Origin: Streptomyces sp. NBC_00691
GTDB lineage: Bacteria > Actinomycetota > Actinomycetes > Streptomycetales > Streptomycetaceae
Length of the DNA stretch: 64,000 bases
Assembly: GCF_036226665.1 (NCBI RefSeq)
Contig: NZ_CP109007.1
Span: 2,024,501-2,088,500 of the forward strand
Direction of reading: 5' to 3'
This document shows, piece by piece, positions 42,243 through 51,109 of the stretch. The number at the start of each line of letters is the position of its first letter. The first letter of the stretch is position 1. Below the pieces are notes generated by a model. The model did no database searches. It was not told where the DNA came from and saw nothing but the letters and a program-made list of their open reading frames with translations. Position numbers and translations under genes: made by a program.

Positions 42243-42482
42243 ATGCCACGACCTCATGGATTCACGTACGAACAGCGCCGGGACGGCTCGGTGGTCCTCA
42301 CCCACCAGGGACGCGCCGCCGGTGTGCTGCGCGGCGCCCGCGCCGAGAAGTTCCTCGCCGAGGTCGGGTCGGGCGACGCCCAGCTCGTCATGGCCCGGTG
42401 GACGGGCGCGTACCGCTTCGGCAACGAGCGCCAGGCCAGGAACCATCCGCGTAATCAAGGTGGCCGAACCGGCCGAGGGTAA
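42243..42482 (+). CDS. Small conserved protein (79 aa), unknown function
   Basis: Starts at ATG 42243 with AGGA 8 nt upstream (ATGs at 42234 and 42207 are in frame). The sequence MPRPHGFTYEQRRDGSVVLT is followed by HQGRAAGVLRGARAEKFLAEV, ARWTGAYRFGNERQARNHPR and a basic end. This pattern (FxYExRxDGSVVxTHxGR...LRG...FL, TGxYxxGNER.ARxHPRN) is one I recall as widely conserved in Streptomyces small hypothetical proteins. It is soluble, with no signal or membrane segment; two beta strands then a helix are likely. It lies 36 bp before the TerD gene and may share its transcript. Confidence 0.7.
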   Translation: MPRPHGFTYEQRRDGSVVLTHQGRAAGVLRGARAEKFLAEVGSGDAQLVMARWTGAYRFGNERQARNHPRNQGGRTGRG

Positions 42483-42518
42483 GGGAACGGCAAAGGTGCC
42501 CGGTTCGTTAGCCCAGGC

Positions 42519-43763
42519 ATGACCGCTATGACCCCCGGCTCGAACATCCCTCTCACCGCCGCGCGCGTGGCGGTGGACGTCGCCGCCCCGGTGCGGCTCG
42601 ACGTCTCGGGCCTGCTGCTCGGCGCCAACGGCAAGGTGCGCTCGGACGACGACTTCATCTTCTACAACCAGCCCTCAGGGCCCGGTGTCACCTACCGCTC
42701 CGGCGGCGGTGCCGCCCCCGACGCGATCCTGGTGGACACCGGCGCCGTCCCGGCCGGCATCGAGAGGATCGTCGTCACCGCGAGCCCCGACGCCGCGGGC
42801 CAGACCTTCCAGGGCATCGAGCCCACCGCCACCCTCCGCAACGCGGACGACGGCACCGTCCTGGCCACCTTCACCCCGCCGCAGCTGGCCTCCGAGACGG
42901 CGCTCGTCGTCGTGGAGATCTATCTGCGCAACGGGGCGTGGAAGGCCCGCGCCGTCGGCCAGGGCTATGCGAACGGCCTGGCGGGCATCGCGACCGACTT
43001 CGGCGTCTCGGTGGACGACGAGCCCGCCGCCGCCCCGGCCGCGGCCGCGCCCGCCCCCGTCGCCCCGCCCGCCCCGGTCGCGCCGCCGGTGGCACCCCCC
43101 GCGCCGCCGGCGCCACCCGTCGCCCCGGTGGACCCCCGGATCGCGGCCGCCACGCCGTCCGCTCCCCCGGCCCCCGCCTCCTCGGGCAAGATCAACCTCG
43201 ACAAGGGCCGGGTCAGTCTCCAGAAGAACCAGACGGTGTCCCTGGTCAAGGGCGGCCGTCCGCTGCTCTCCCAGGTCAAGATGGGCCTCGGATGGGAGCC
43301 GGCGTACCGGGGCAAGGACATCGACCTGGACGCCTCCGTCATCGCGTACGGCCCGCAGCGCAACCACCTGGACAGCTGCTACTTCGGCAAGCTGTCCATC
43401 CTCAACGGCTCGGTGAAGCACTCCGGCGACAACCTCACCGGCGAGGGCGCGGGCGACGACGAGGTGATCGTGGTCGACCTCGGCCGGCTGCCCGCCGACG
43501 CGACGGGTCTGGTCTTCACGGTGAACTCGTTCTCCGGCCAGAAGTTCACCGAGGTCGCCAAGGCCTACTGCCGGCTGATCGACGCGGCGACGGGCGAGGA
43601 GCTGGTCCGCTTCGACCTGACCACCGCCGAGCCGCAGACCGGCGTGATGATGGCCAAGCTGATCAAGCAGTTCACCGGCGAGTGGGAGATGACGGCGATG
43701 GGCGAGTTCGTGAAGTCGCGGACCGTCCGGGGCATGGTGAAGCCGGCCGCCCAGGCACTCTGA
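42519..43763 (+). CDS. Double TerD-domain protein (tellurite/stress resistance family)
   Basis: 414 aa. Two TerD domains flank a Pro/Ala-rich linker at about residues 170-225. Domain 1 has VDVAAPVRLDVSGLLLGANGKVRSDDDFIFYNQPSGPG and LVDTGAVPAGIERIVVTASPD. Domain 2 has VSLVKGGRPLLSQVKMGLGWEP, DIDLDASVIAYGP, YFGKLSILNGSVKHSGDNLTGEGAGDDEVIVVDLGRLP. Acidic residues in these motifs form the calcium sites known for TerD. Such proteins act in tellurite, phage and chemical stress responses and in differentiation of Streptomyces. Other ter genes are not adjacent. The start at ATG 42519 is preceded by a weak ribosome site; ATG 42528 is also possible. Confidence 0.93.
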   Translation: MTAMTPGSNIPLTAARVAVDVAAPVRLDVSGLLLGANGKVRSDDDFIFYNQPSGPGVTYRSGGGAAPDAILVDTGAVPAGIERIVVTASPDAAGQTFQGIEPTATLRNADDGTVLATFTPPQLASETALVVVEIYLRNGAWKARAVGQGYANGLAGIATDFGVSVDDEPAAAPAAAAPAPVAPPAPVAPPVAPPAPPAPPVAPVDPRIAAATPSAPPAPASSGKINLDKGRVSLQKNQTVSLVKGGRPLLSQVKMGLGWEPAYRGKDIDLDASVIAYGPQRNHLDSCYFGKLSILNGSVKHSGDNLTGEGAGDDEVIVVDLGRLPADATGLVFTVNSFSGQKFTEVAKAYCRLIDAATGEELVRFDLTTAEPQTGVMMAKLIKQFTGEWEMTAMGEFVKSRTVRGMVKPAAQAL

Positions 43764-43784
43764 GCGGCCGGGTCCGCGCCCCGA

Positions 43785-44807
43785 CTACGAGAACAGGGCG
43801 CTGTACGCGTTGAGGGCGGGCTGGCCGCCGAGGTGGGCGTAGAGCACGGTCGAGTCCCGGCCGATCTCTCCCCGGTCCACCAGATCGATCAGTCCCGCCA
43901 TCGACTTCCCCTCGTACACGGGGTCGGTGACCATGCCCTCGGTGCGGGCCGCGAGCCTCATCGCGTCGAGGGTCGTCTCGTCCGGGACCCCGTACACCCC
44001 GGCGTGGTAGCGCTCGTCCAGCTCGACGTCGGCCGCCGTCACCGGGCGCTCGACACCGATGAGGGCGGCGGTGTCCCGGGCGATCCGGGTGATCTGCTCA
44101 TGGGTCGGGACCGGCTTCGCGGAGGCGTCGACGCCGATGATCCGGCGGGCCGGACCACCCTCCTCCTCGGCGAGCGCGGCGAAGCCCGCGACCATGCCGG
44201 CCTGGGTGGAGCCGGTCACCGAGCAGACGACCACCGTGTCGAAGAGGACGCCGAGTTCGCGCTCCTGCTCCGCCACCTCGTACGCCCAGTTCGCGAAGCC
44301 GAGCCCGCCGAGCCGGTGGTCGGAGGCGCCCGCCGGGATCGCGTACGGCTTCCCGCCGCTCTCCTCGACCTCCCGCAGGGCCAGCTCCCAGCTCTCCTTG
44401 AAGCCGATCCCGAAGCCCGCCTTCACCAGGCGCACGTCGGCGCCCGCGAGGCGGCTGATCAGGATGTTGCCGACCTTGTCGTAGACGGAGTCGGGCCAGT
44501 CGACCCAGCTCTCCTGGACGAGGACGCAGCGCAGCCCGGCGCGGGCAGCGACGGCGGCGACCTGACGGGTGTGGTTGGACTGGACGCCGCCGATGGAGAC
44601 GAGGGTGTCGCAGCCCTGGGCGAGGGCGTCGGCGACCAGGTACTCCAGCTTGCGGGTCTTGTTCCCGCCGTACGCCACACCGGAGTTGCAGTCCTCGCGC
44701 TTGGCCCAGAGGGTGGCGCCGCCGAGGTGGTGGGTGAGCCGTTCGAGGGGATGGACCGGCGAGGGCCCGAAGAGGAGCGGGTAGCGGTCGAAGTCGGTGA
44801 TCGGCAA
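43785..44807 (-). CDS. acdS: 1-aminocyclopropane-1-carboxylate (ACC) deaminase
   Basis: 340-aa fold-type II PLP enzyme, converting the ethylene precursor ACC to 2-oxobutyrate and ammonia. The Schiff-base lysine is Lys50 in [15 protein letters not shown]. The substrate loop is [19 protein letters not shown] and [21 protein letters not shown]. Tyr298-Glu299 in [16 protein letters not shown] and the Leu in [14 protein letters not shown] are the residues that separate true ACC deaminases from D-cysteine desulfhydrases. ATG 44807 gives normal length. A GntR regulator gene lies 144 bp upstream on the same strand. The enzyme suggests association with plants or plant debris. Confidence 0.94.
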   Translation of the reverse strand: MPITDFDRYPLLFGPSPVHPLERLTHHLGGATLWAKREDCNSGVAYGGNKTRKLEYLVADALAQGCDTLVSIGGVQSNHTRQVAAVAARAGLRCVLVQESWVDWPDSVYDKVGNILISRLAGADVRLVKAGFGIGFKESWELALREVEESGGKPYAIPAGASDHRLGGLGFANWAYEVAEQERELGVLFDTVVVCSVTGSTQAGMVAGFAALAEEEGGPARRIIGVDASAKPVPTHEQITRIARDTAALIGVERPVTAADVELDERYHAGVYGVPDETTLDAMRLAARTEGMVTDPVYEGKSMAGLIDLVDRGEIGRDSTVLYAHLGGQPALNAYSALFS

Positions 44808-44951
44808 AGCGGCTCCCGGTGAGTGACGGCTGCGGGTCGACGTTCCTGGACACGGGGACGGGTACGGGGCGCGGGCGGACGCGAGGAAGGGCTCACGGGC
44901 CGGACGCGGGCGGGCCCGGCCCGACGTGGGACCGGCCCGGGAACGGACGGC

Positions 44952-45722
44952 CTACCCCGCCGCAGACCCGGGGGACGTGGGGGCCGCGGGGGCCGCGGGC
45001 TCGGCGGGCACGGGGGCCGCCGAGGCCACGGCAGAAGCCGTCGGCGCCGGGATTCCCGTCACCTCCGCCACCTCGATGGCGTCGTCCGCGAGCTGCTCCA
45101 GGGCCGCCCAGATCTCCGTGGTGACCCGCACCGCCTCCGCCGCGTCCCCCGCCGCGCAGGCGTCGATGAGCCGCGCGTGCAGCTCGGCCGAGCCACAGCT
45201 CCCGGCGTCGCCGAAGAGGCGCCGCTCGACCCGGCGGATGAGGGGGGTGTAGCGCGCGATCGTGGCGGCGGCGGCGTGGTTGCCGCTGGCGACGACGAGG
45301 ACCTGGTGCAGCTCGTCGTCGGCCTGGAGGGCGGCCTCGACGTCGGAGGCGCGGACGGCCGCGGCGAAGCGCTCGTTGGCCTCGCGCATGGCCCGGATGC
45401 CCTCGGGCCCGAGCAGGGGGACGCCCGTCCTCGCGGCGAGTTCGTGCATCACCCGGACCACCGAGGCGGCGTCCCGGACGACCCGGCTGACCGGCCGGGT
45501 GACCCGGGTGTAGCTCTGCGGCTTGGACTCGACGAGCCCCTCGTCGCCGAGCCGGGCCAGGGCCTCCCGCACAGGTGCGCGCGAGAGCCCCAGCCGGCCG
45601 GCGAGGTCGGCGTCCTTGAGCGGGGCGCCGGGGGCGAGGTCACCGCGCACGATGGCCTCGCGCAGCGCCTCGTAGGCCCGGTCACGCAGCAGGGTCCGGC
45701 CCACGGGCCGTAATGCGTCCAT
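44952..45722 (-). CDS. GntR-family regulator (FCD) upstream of acdS
   Basis: 256 aa. The winged helix is LLRDRAYEALREAIVRGDLAPGAPLKDADLAGRLGLSRAPVREALARLGDEGLV. FCD ligand domain: DDELHQVLVVASGNHAAAATI and ELHARLIDACAAGD. The C-terminal tail of about 35 residues is Ala/Pro-rich and probably disordered. A perfect 12-bp inverted repeat with a 5-bp spacer starts on its own ATG (45720-45722), indicating autorepression at the start codon. Placement before acdS suggests it regulates ACC deaminase, in contrast to the Lrp-type AcdR of proteobacteria. Effector unknown. Confidence 0.92.
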   Translation of the reverse strand: MDALRPVGRTLLRDRAYEALREAIVRGDLAPGAPLKDADLAGRLGLSRAPVREALARLGDEGLVESKPQSYTRVTRPVSRVVRDAASVVRVMHELAARTGVPLLGPEGIRAMREANERFAAAVRASDVEAALQADDELHQVLVVASGNHAAAATIARYTPLIRRVERRLFGDAGSCGSAELHARLIDACAAGDAAEAVRVTTEIWAALEQLADDAIEVAEVTGIPAPTASAVASAAPVPAEPAAPAAPTSPGSAAG

Positions 45723-45749
45723 GGACTGACATGTTAGATGTCAGTCCAT
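45721..45749. promoter_or_regulatory. Perfect 12-bp inverted repeat on the gntR start codon
   Basis: ATGGACTGACAT (45721-45732), spacer GTTAG and the exact complement (45738-45749). The repeat begins on two bases of the gntR start codon, so a bound dimer would block both initiation regions. It is the strongest operator candidate in the window. Confidence 0.85.
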
Positions 45750-45788
45750 GGAGCTGACCAGAGGTCAGAAGTGAAGGTCGGGTGCGGG

Positions 45789-47237
45789 TCAGCGACGCGG
45801 CTGCCGGCGCCACGGACCGGTGATCGCCACCATGATGCCCGGATCCTGGATGTTGGCGAACAGTGTCTCGCCGTCGGGCGAGAAGGTCACACCGGTGAAC
45901 TCGCTGCCGTTGAGGTCGTTGCGGGCGATCGGGTAGGTGCGGCCCGAGTCGGTGGCGCCGAAGAGGTGCTGGACCCCCTCCCCGTCCTCGGCGATGACGA
46001 GCCCGCCGTAGGGGGAGACGGTGATGTTGTCGGGGCCGTCGTAGGCGCCGTCCACGTCCGGGTTCGCGTTCACGCCGAGCAGCACCTTGAGGGTGAGGGT
46101 GCGGCGCTTGGGGTCGTAGAACCAGACCTGGCCGTCGTGCGCGGCGCCGGGGCTCTCCTCCCGCGCGTAGGAGGAGACGACGTACGTGCCGCCGTCGGCC
46201 CACCACATCCCCTCCAGCTTGCGGGCGCGGGTGATCTGGCCGTCCGTGAACTGCTTGCGGACGGAGACCGTACGGCCGTCGCGGTCGGGGACGTCGACCC
46301 AGTCCACGCCGTAGACGGTGCCGATCCGGGTCGCCCGGGAGAGGTCGTCCACGAAGCGGCCCCCGGAGTCGACGCACTTGGCGGCCTGGAGGACACCGGC
46401 GTCGTCGGCGAGGGTACGGAGCTTGCCGCGGCCGTGCTCGAAGCCCTTCGGCGGGACCCAGCGGAAGAGCAGTCCGTTGGGGTTGGAGGCGTCCTCGGTG
46501 AGGTAGGCGTGGCCGCGCCGGGGGTCGATGACGACGGCCTCGTGGTCGTACCGGCCGAAGGCCTTGACCGGCTTCGGGGCGCGGTTGGCGCGGCGGTCGC
46601 GCGGGTCGACCTCGAAGATGTACCCGTGGTCCTTGGTCATGCCGTTGACGCCGGCGCGGTCCGAGTTCTCCTCGCCCGTCAGCCACGTGCCCCAGGCGGT
46701 GCTGCCGCCCGCGCAGTTGGTGGAGGTGCCGGCGATGCCGACCCACTCGGCGACGGTGCCGTCGCGGTGCACCTCGACGACCGTGCAGCCGCCGGCCGCG
46801 GCCGGGTCGTAGACGAGCCCTTCGGTGAGCGGGACCGGGTGGGCCCACTTGTCGCGGGTGCCCTTGAGCTCGTGGTTGTTGACGAGGTACGTGGTGCCGC
46901 GCGGACCGGCGAAGGCGGCGGTGCCGTCGTGGTTGGAGGGCGTGAACTCGCCGGACTCCAGGCGGGTCACACCGCTGTGGGTGATGACGCGGTACGAGAA
47001 GCCCGCGGGCAGGGCGAGCATTCCCTCGGGGTCGGCGGTGAGCTCTCCGTACCCGAGCCGGTGGCCGTGACCGTGGTCGTGCCCATGGCCGTGGTCGTGG
47101 CCGGCTCCGTACGTCTCCGGGTCGTCGGAGGCGAGGGCCTCGGGCGCGGTGGCGAGAGCCCCGACGACACCGGTGAGGGCGAGGCCCGCACCGGCGACGG
47201 CGGACTGCTTCGTGAACTCTCTGCGGTTGAGGGGCAT
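45789..47237 (-). CDS. PhoX-family phosphatase (DUF839), Tat-exported
   Basis: 482 aa. The N terminus NRREFTKQSAVAGAGLALTG is a Tat signal, with a His/Gly-rich stretch (HDHGHGHDHGHGH) just after the predicted mature end. The beta-propeller body has LPAGFSYRVITHSG, TTYLVNNHELKGT, NCAGGSTAWGTWLTGEEN, GRYDHEAVVIDPRRGHAYLTEDA, GMWWADGGTYVVSSYAREES and GPDNITVSPYGGLVIAEDG, typical of calcium/iron PhoX-like alkaline phosphatases. ATG 47237 gives the Tat start. Two adjacent 11-nt repeats upstream resemble a PHO box, so phosphate starvation is the likely inducer. Some DUF839 members may not be phosphatases. Confidence 0.9.
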   Translation of the reverse strand: MPLNRREFTKQSAVAGAGLALTGVVGALATAPEALASDDPETYGAGHDHGHGHDHGHGHRLGYGELTADPEGMLALPAGFSYRVITHSGVTRLESGEFTPSNHDGTAAFAGPRGTTYLVNNHELKGTRDKWAHPVPLTEGLVYDPAAAGGCTVVEVHRDGTVAEWVGIAGTSTNCAGGSTAWGTWLTGEENSDRAGVNGMTKDHGYIFEVDPRDRRANRAPKPVKAFGRYDHEAVVIDPRRGHAYLTEDASNPNGLLFRWVPPKGFEHGRGKLRTLADDAGVLQAAKCVDSGGRFVDDLSRATRIGTVYGVDWVDVPDRDGRTVSVRKQFTDGQITRARKLEGMWWADGGTYVVSSYAREESPGAAHDGQVWFYDPKRRTLTLKVLLGVNANPDVDGAYDGPDNITVSPYGGLVIAEDGEGVQHLFGATDSGRTYPIARNDLNGSEFTGVTFSPDGETLFANIQDPGIMVAITGPWRRQPRR

Positions 47238-47288
47238 GTGTGGTGTTCTCCCTGTGCTGGCCCGGATGTCGCGGGCCACCCTCCCGCG

Positions 47289-47310
47289 CCGCCGCGAACA
47301 CCGCCTGAAC
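47289..47310 (-). promoter_or_regulatory. PHO box (PhoP direct-repeat units) upstream of the PhoX gene
   Basis: On the minus strand, GTTCAGGCGGT and GTTCGCGGCGG stand head to tail as two 11-nt units (47300-47310, then 47289-47299). This matches the Streptomyces PhoP direct-repeat layout (GTTCACCC-type units). They lie 52-73 bp before the phosphatase start. Confidence 0.65.
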
Positions 47311-47336
47311 GCCATGGGAACACCACCGGACGCACG

Positions 47337-47400
47337 GCCGGGCGGGCCCCGGCCGGTGACCCGCCGGACGCAAGCCGGGCGGGCCCGGCCGGTGACCGCC
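47337..47400. repeat. Imperfect direct repeat upstream of the PhoX gene
   Basis: Segments 47337-47365 and 47374-47400 share GCCGGGCGGGCCC and CGGCCGGTGACC with two single-base deletions. The block lies in the 277-bp gap between the PhoX gene start and the 484-aa gene stop. No function apparent. Confidence 0.65.
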
Positions 47401-47514
47401 GAGGCCACACCCGGCCGGCCCGACCGCGGACCGCCCGGCACCCCGCCCGGCGGTCCCCCGCGGCCGGCTGCCCGCCGGCCCTGCCGCGCCGGCGCCACGA
47501 CCACCGCTCCGGCG

Positions 47515-48969
47515 CTACGCCCCCGACCGCGACCTGGCCTTGAAGGCCGCCTTGCGGGCCTCCTTCGCCGCGCCCTTGTCGCGGTGCAGCCGTCCCATCG
47601 CCTCCAGGACGTCCGCGGTCGCCGGGTGCTCCACCCGCCAGGCCGCCTCGAAGAAGCCGTTGTGGCGCCCCGTGAGCCCCTCGATCAGCTCCTGGAGCTC
47701 CTCCAGGTCGCCCTCCGCGTCGAGCTGGGCCGCGATCGTGTCGATCGCCAGCCAGAAGATCATCGACTCCGGGGGCGCGGGCACGTCCGTCGCGCCCCGC
47801 TCGGCGAGCCAGACCCGTGCGAGGCCGCCGAGTTCCGCGTCGTCCAGGACCTCCCGTACCGCGGGCTCCGCCTCCGCGCCCACCAGGGACAGCGTCTGCT
47901 GGCAGTGGAGGCGGCGCAGCGGAGATCCGGCGTCCGAGCCGCGCGCGGCGTGCAGCAGCTCGCGGGCGGCGGAGAGCGCGTCGCGGCCGGCCAGCCAGGC
48001 GGCGGTCTCCTCGCGGGCGGCGGGCTCCGGGTAGCCGGAGATCCCGTCGAGCAGCGCGTCGGCGCCCTTGTCGGCGAGGTCGCCGACCGCGGGGGCGTCC
48101 ACACCGGCCTCCAGCATCCGCGCCCGGACGCCGTAGAGACCCAGCTCGGTGAGCCGGACCATGCCGTAGCGGGTGACGTCCTCGTCGTCGATGGGCGGTG
48201 CGGGCTCCTCGCCCTCCTCGGCCATCAGCGCCTCGTCGACGGGCTGGTACTCGACGAGCCCGATCGGTTCGAGCAGCCGGAACTGCTCGTCGAGCCGCAT
48301 CATCGCGTCCGAGACCTGCTCCAGGACGTCGTCGGTCGGTTCGCCCATGTCGTCGGGGACGACCATCGACGCGGCGAGCGCGGGCAGCGGCACCGGGCCC
48401 TCGCCGGGTCCGCCCTCGCTGACCGTGAGGAGGTAGAGATTGCCGAGGACGCCTTCGAGGAACTCGGCCTCGATCTCGGGGTCCCAGTCGAGGGACTCGA
48501 TGTCGATCTCGCCGTCCTCGCCGACGATCGCGTCCAGGTCGTCGAGGACCGGGGCGACGGCGTCGGCGAACACCGCGTCGAAGCCGTCCAGCCAGAGCGC
48601 GAGGACGTCCTGGGGCGAACCTGCGGTGACGACCGCGAGGTTGTCACCGGCCGAGGCCCGTCCGGGGGTGTCGCCCGCCTCGTCCGCCTCGCCGTCCTCC
48701 ACGTTCACCAGGCCGGTGTCGACGGCGAGGCGCCAGGCGTCGCCCGCCGAGATCTCGGCGTCCTCGTCGTCGGTGAGGCCCAGGACCTCGACGGCCTCGG
48801 GCAGTTGCTCGTCGACAAGCTCGCCGCCCGCGTCGACCCGGGTGTCGGCGCCGGCCCAGCGGGCGAGCCGTACCGCGTTCGCGAGGAGGGGGGCAGCCAG
48901 CGCGTCCCGCGCCAGCTCCGCGTCCGCACGCAGCCGAACGGGGGGAAGGGTGGGGTGCTCCGCTGACAT
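47515..48969 (-). CDS. Conserved acidic protein of unknown function (484 aa)
   Basis: Soluble, strongly acidic except for the last 35 residues, which are Lys/Arg-rich (DKGAAKEARKAAFKARSRSGA). The N-terminal region ANAVRLARWAGADTRVDAGGEL resembles a wing-like fold, and the middle holds long Asp/Glu runs. ATAGSPQDVLALWLDGFDAV-like and TRYGMVRLTELGLYGVR segments suggest two modules; the latter looks like a winged-helix end. HEAT-like helices follow (LHAARGSDAGSPLRRLHCQQTLSLVG). I recognise it only as a family that seems common in Streptomyces. No signal peptide. Divergent from the nuclease gene, with a PHO-box-like region between. Confidence 0.75.
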   Translation of the reverse strand: MSAEHPTLPPVRLRADAELARDALAAPLLANAVRLARWAGADTRVDAGGELVDEQLPEAVEVLGLTDDEDAEISAGDAWRLAVDTGLVNVEDGEADEAGDTPGRASAGDNLAVVTAGSPQDVLALWLDGFDAVFADAVAPVLDDLDAIVGEDGEIDIESLDWDPEIEAEFLEGVLGNLYLLTVSEGGPGEGPVPLPALAASMVVPDDMGEPTDDVLEQVSDAMMRLDEQFRLLEPIGLVEYQPVDEALMAEEGEEPAPPIDDEDVTRYGMVRLTELGLYGVRARMLEAGVDAPAVGDLADKGADALLDGISGYPEPAAREETAAWLAGRDALSAARELLHAARGSDAGSPLRRLHCQQTLSLVGAEAEPAVREVLDDAELGGLARVWLAERGATDVPAPPESMIFWLAIDTIAAQLDAEGDLEELQELIEGLTGRHNGFFEAAWRVEHPATADVLEAMGRLHRDKGAAKEARKAAFKARSRSGA

Positions 48970-49075
48970 CTGGGGGGTCTCCTCGGCGCGTCCGTGGGTG
49001 AAGGGGTGAGAGGGGCTCGGAGCCGGGCTCGGAGCGCGGCTCTCAGCGTAGACGCATCCGGGACGGCGCCCGTCG

Positions 49076-49119
49076 GTTCACGAGTCCGTCAGCCTTCGTA
49101 CACCCGTCGACTCTTGACA
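49076..49119 (+). promoter_or_regulatory. PHO-box-like triple repeat and -35 element of the nuclease gene
   Basis: Three consecutive 11-nt units, GTTCACGAGTC, CGTCAGCCTTC and GTACACCCGTC (49076-49108), resemble PhoP repeats; the first and third are good matches. TTGACA follows at 49114-49119 with a weak -10 (AGAGAT) 17 bp later, 53 bp before the nuclease ATG. Confidence 0.5.
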
Positions 49120-49194
49120 AGTTGGGCGCTGTGCAAAGAGATTGACGCGCGTAGATTCATCTGCCGTTCCTCCAAGCACCCTCGGAGTCCCCTG

Positions 49195-51054
49195 ATGCCT
49201 TCCTCCATACCGAGATCTGCCGGCCGCACCGTCGCGCGCTCCGCCGCGGTCTCCGCCGTCGTCGCCGCCGCCCTCGCCGCGGGTCTGCTGGCCGGTTCGA
49301 CGAACGCCGCCGCCGAGGACGCCGCCGGTGTCCGCATCCACGACATCCAGGGCACCACGCGCGTCTCGCCGCTCGTCGGCCAGCAGGTCACCGGCGTGAC
49401 GGGCATCGTCACCGGCGTCCGCACCTACGGCTCGCGCGGCTTCTGGATCCAGGACCCCGAGGGCGACGCCGACCCGGCCACCAGCGAGGGCGTCTTCGTC
49501 TTCACCAGCTCCGTCCCGACCGTCGCCGTCGGCGACGCGGTCAGCCTGAACGGCACGGTCACCGAGTACGTCCCCGGCGGCCTGACCTCGGGCAACCAGT
49601 CGCTGACCCAGATCTCCAAGCCGGTCGTCACCGTGGTCTCGCAGGGCAACCCGGTCCCGGCCCCGGTGACCCTCTCGTCCTGGTCGGTCCCCGCCGGGTA
49701 CGCCCCGGAGGGCGACCCGGCCGCGGGGGGCTCGATCAACGGCCTGACTCTGAAGCCCCGCGCGTACGCCCTGGACTACTACGAGTCCCTGGAGGGCACC
49801 AACGTCCGGATCGGCTCCTCGCGCGTGGTCGGCGCCACCGACCCGTACTCCGAGCTGTGGGTCTCGGTGAAGCCCTGGGAGAACCGCAACCGGCGCGGCG
49901 GCACGGTCTACGGCTCGTACGAGTCGCAGAACACCGGCCGGCTCCAGATCCAGTCGCTGACCCCGATCGCCCAGCAGCCCTTCCCCAAGGCGAACGTCGG
50001 CGACCGGCTGACCGGCACGACCGAGGGCCCGCTCGACTTCAACCAGTTCGGCGGCTACACGATCACCGCCCGCACCCTCGGCACGGTCGTCGACCGCGGC
50101 CTGGAGCGCGAGACCACGGACAAGCAGCACAGGAACGAGCTGGCCGTCGCCACGTACAACGTGGAGAACCTCGACCCGAGCGACCCGCAGGAGAAGTTCG
50201 ACGCGCTCGCGAAGGCGGTCGTCGCCAACCTCGCCTCGCCCGACATCCTCGCCCTGGAGGAGATCCAGGACAACAACGGCGCCAAGAACGACGGCACGGT
50301 CGCCGCCGACCAGACGGTGAAGAAGTTCACCGACGCGATCGTGGCGGCCGGCGGCCCGGCGTACGAGTGGCGCTCGGTCGACCCGGAGAACAACAAGGAC
50401 GGCGGCGAGCCGGGCGGCAATATCCGTCAGGTCTTCCTCTTCAACCCCGAGCGGGTCTCCTTCACGGACCGCGCGGCCACCGACGCGAGCTCCGCCACCG
50501 GCGTGACGGGCCGCAAGGGCCACGCCGCCCTGACGGTCTCCCCCGGCCGGATCGACCCGGCGAACACCGCCTGGGAGAGCAGCCGCAAGCCGCTCGCGGG
50601 CGAGTTCGTCTTCCGCGGCCGTACGGTCTTCGTGATCGCCAACCACTTCGGCTCGAAGGGCGGCGACGAGTCCATCGTCTCGCACCACCAGCCGCCGGTC
50701 CGCTCCTCCGAGGCGAAGCGGCTGCTCCAGGCGCAGTCCGTCAACGGCTTCGTGAAGCAGCTCCTCGCGGTCGAGAAGCAGGCCGACGTCCTCGTCGTCG
50801 GTGACATCAACGACTTCGAGTTCTCCGGGACGACGAAGGCGCTCACCGACGGCGGCGCGCTGTACCCCGCCGTGAAGTCGCTGCCGCGCAGCGAGCGCTA
50901 CTCGTACGTCTACCAGGGCAACAGCCAGGTGCTCGACCAGATCCTGACGAGCCCCGGTGTGCGCCACTTCGAGTACGACAGCGTCCACATCAACGCGGAG
51001 TTCGCCGACCAGGACAGCGACCACGACCCCCAGGTCGTGCGCTTCCACCCGTAG
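49195..51054 (+). CDS. Secreted ExeM/NucH-type endonuclease/exonuclease/phosphatase
   Basis: 619 aa. The Sec signal covers residues 1-38 (AAVSAVVAAALAAGLLAGSTNAAAE). An OB-fold domain follows (VRIHDIQGTTRVSPLVGQQVTGVTGIVTGVRTYGSRGFWIQDP), as in YhcR/ExeM nucleases. The EEP catalytic domain at about 320-619 has ELAVATYNVENLDP, DILALEEIQDNNG, GGNIRQVFLFNP, VFVIANHFGSKGGD, DVLVVGDINDFEFSG and DSDHDPQVVRFHP, giving the Asn, Glu, His and Asp residues of the fold. It should degrade extracellular DNA/RNA. ATG 49195 is placed after CGGAG. A PHO-box-like repeat upstream suggests phosphate scavenging, matching the PhoX gene. Confidence 0.93.
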   Translation: MPSSIPRSAGRTVARSAAVSAVVAAALAAGLLAGSTNAAAEDAAGVRIHDIQGTTRVSPLVGQQVTGVTGIVTGVRTYGSRGFWIQDPEGDADPATSEGVFVFTSSVPTVAVGDAVSLNGTVTEYVPGGLTSGNQSLTQISKPVVTVVSQGNPVPAPVTLSSWSVPAGYAPEGDPAAGGSINGLTLKPRAYALDYYESLEGTNVRIGSSRVVGATDPYSELWVSVKPWENRNRRGGTVYGSYESQNTGRLQIQSLTPIAQQPFPKANVGDRLTGTTEGPLDFNQFGGYTITARTLGTVVDRGLERETTDKQHRNELAVATYNVENLDPSDPQEKFDALAKAVVANLASPDILALEEIQDNNGAKNDGTVAADQTVKKFTDAIVAAGGPAYEWRSVDPENNKDGGEPGGNIRQVFLFNPERVSFTDRAATDASSATGVTGRKGHAALTVSPGRIDPANTAWESSRKPLAGEFVFRGRTVFVIANHFGSKGGDESIVSHHQPPVRSSEAKRLLQAQSVNGFVKQLLAVEKQADVLVVGDINDFEFSGTTKALTDGGALYPAVKSLPRSERYSYVYQGNSQVLDQILTSPGVRHFEYDSVHINAEFADQDSDHDPQVVRFHP

Positions 51055-51109
51055 TGCGCCCGGACGGCCCGGCCGCGGCGGCGAACCGCTCCGGGCCCGT
51101 CCGGCCGTG

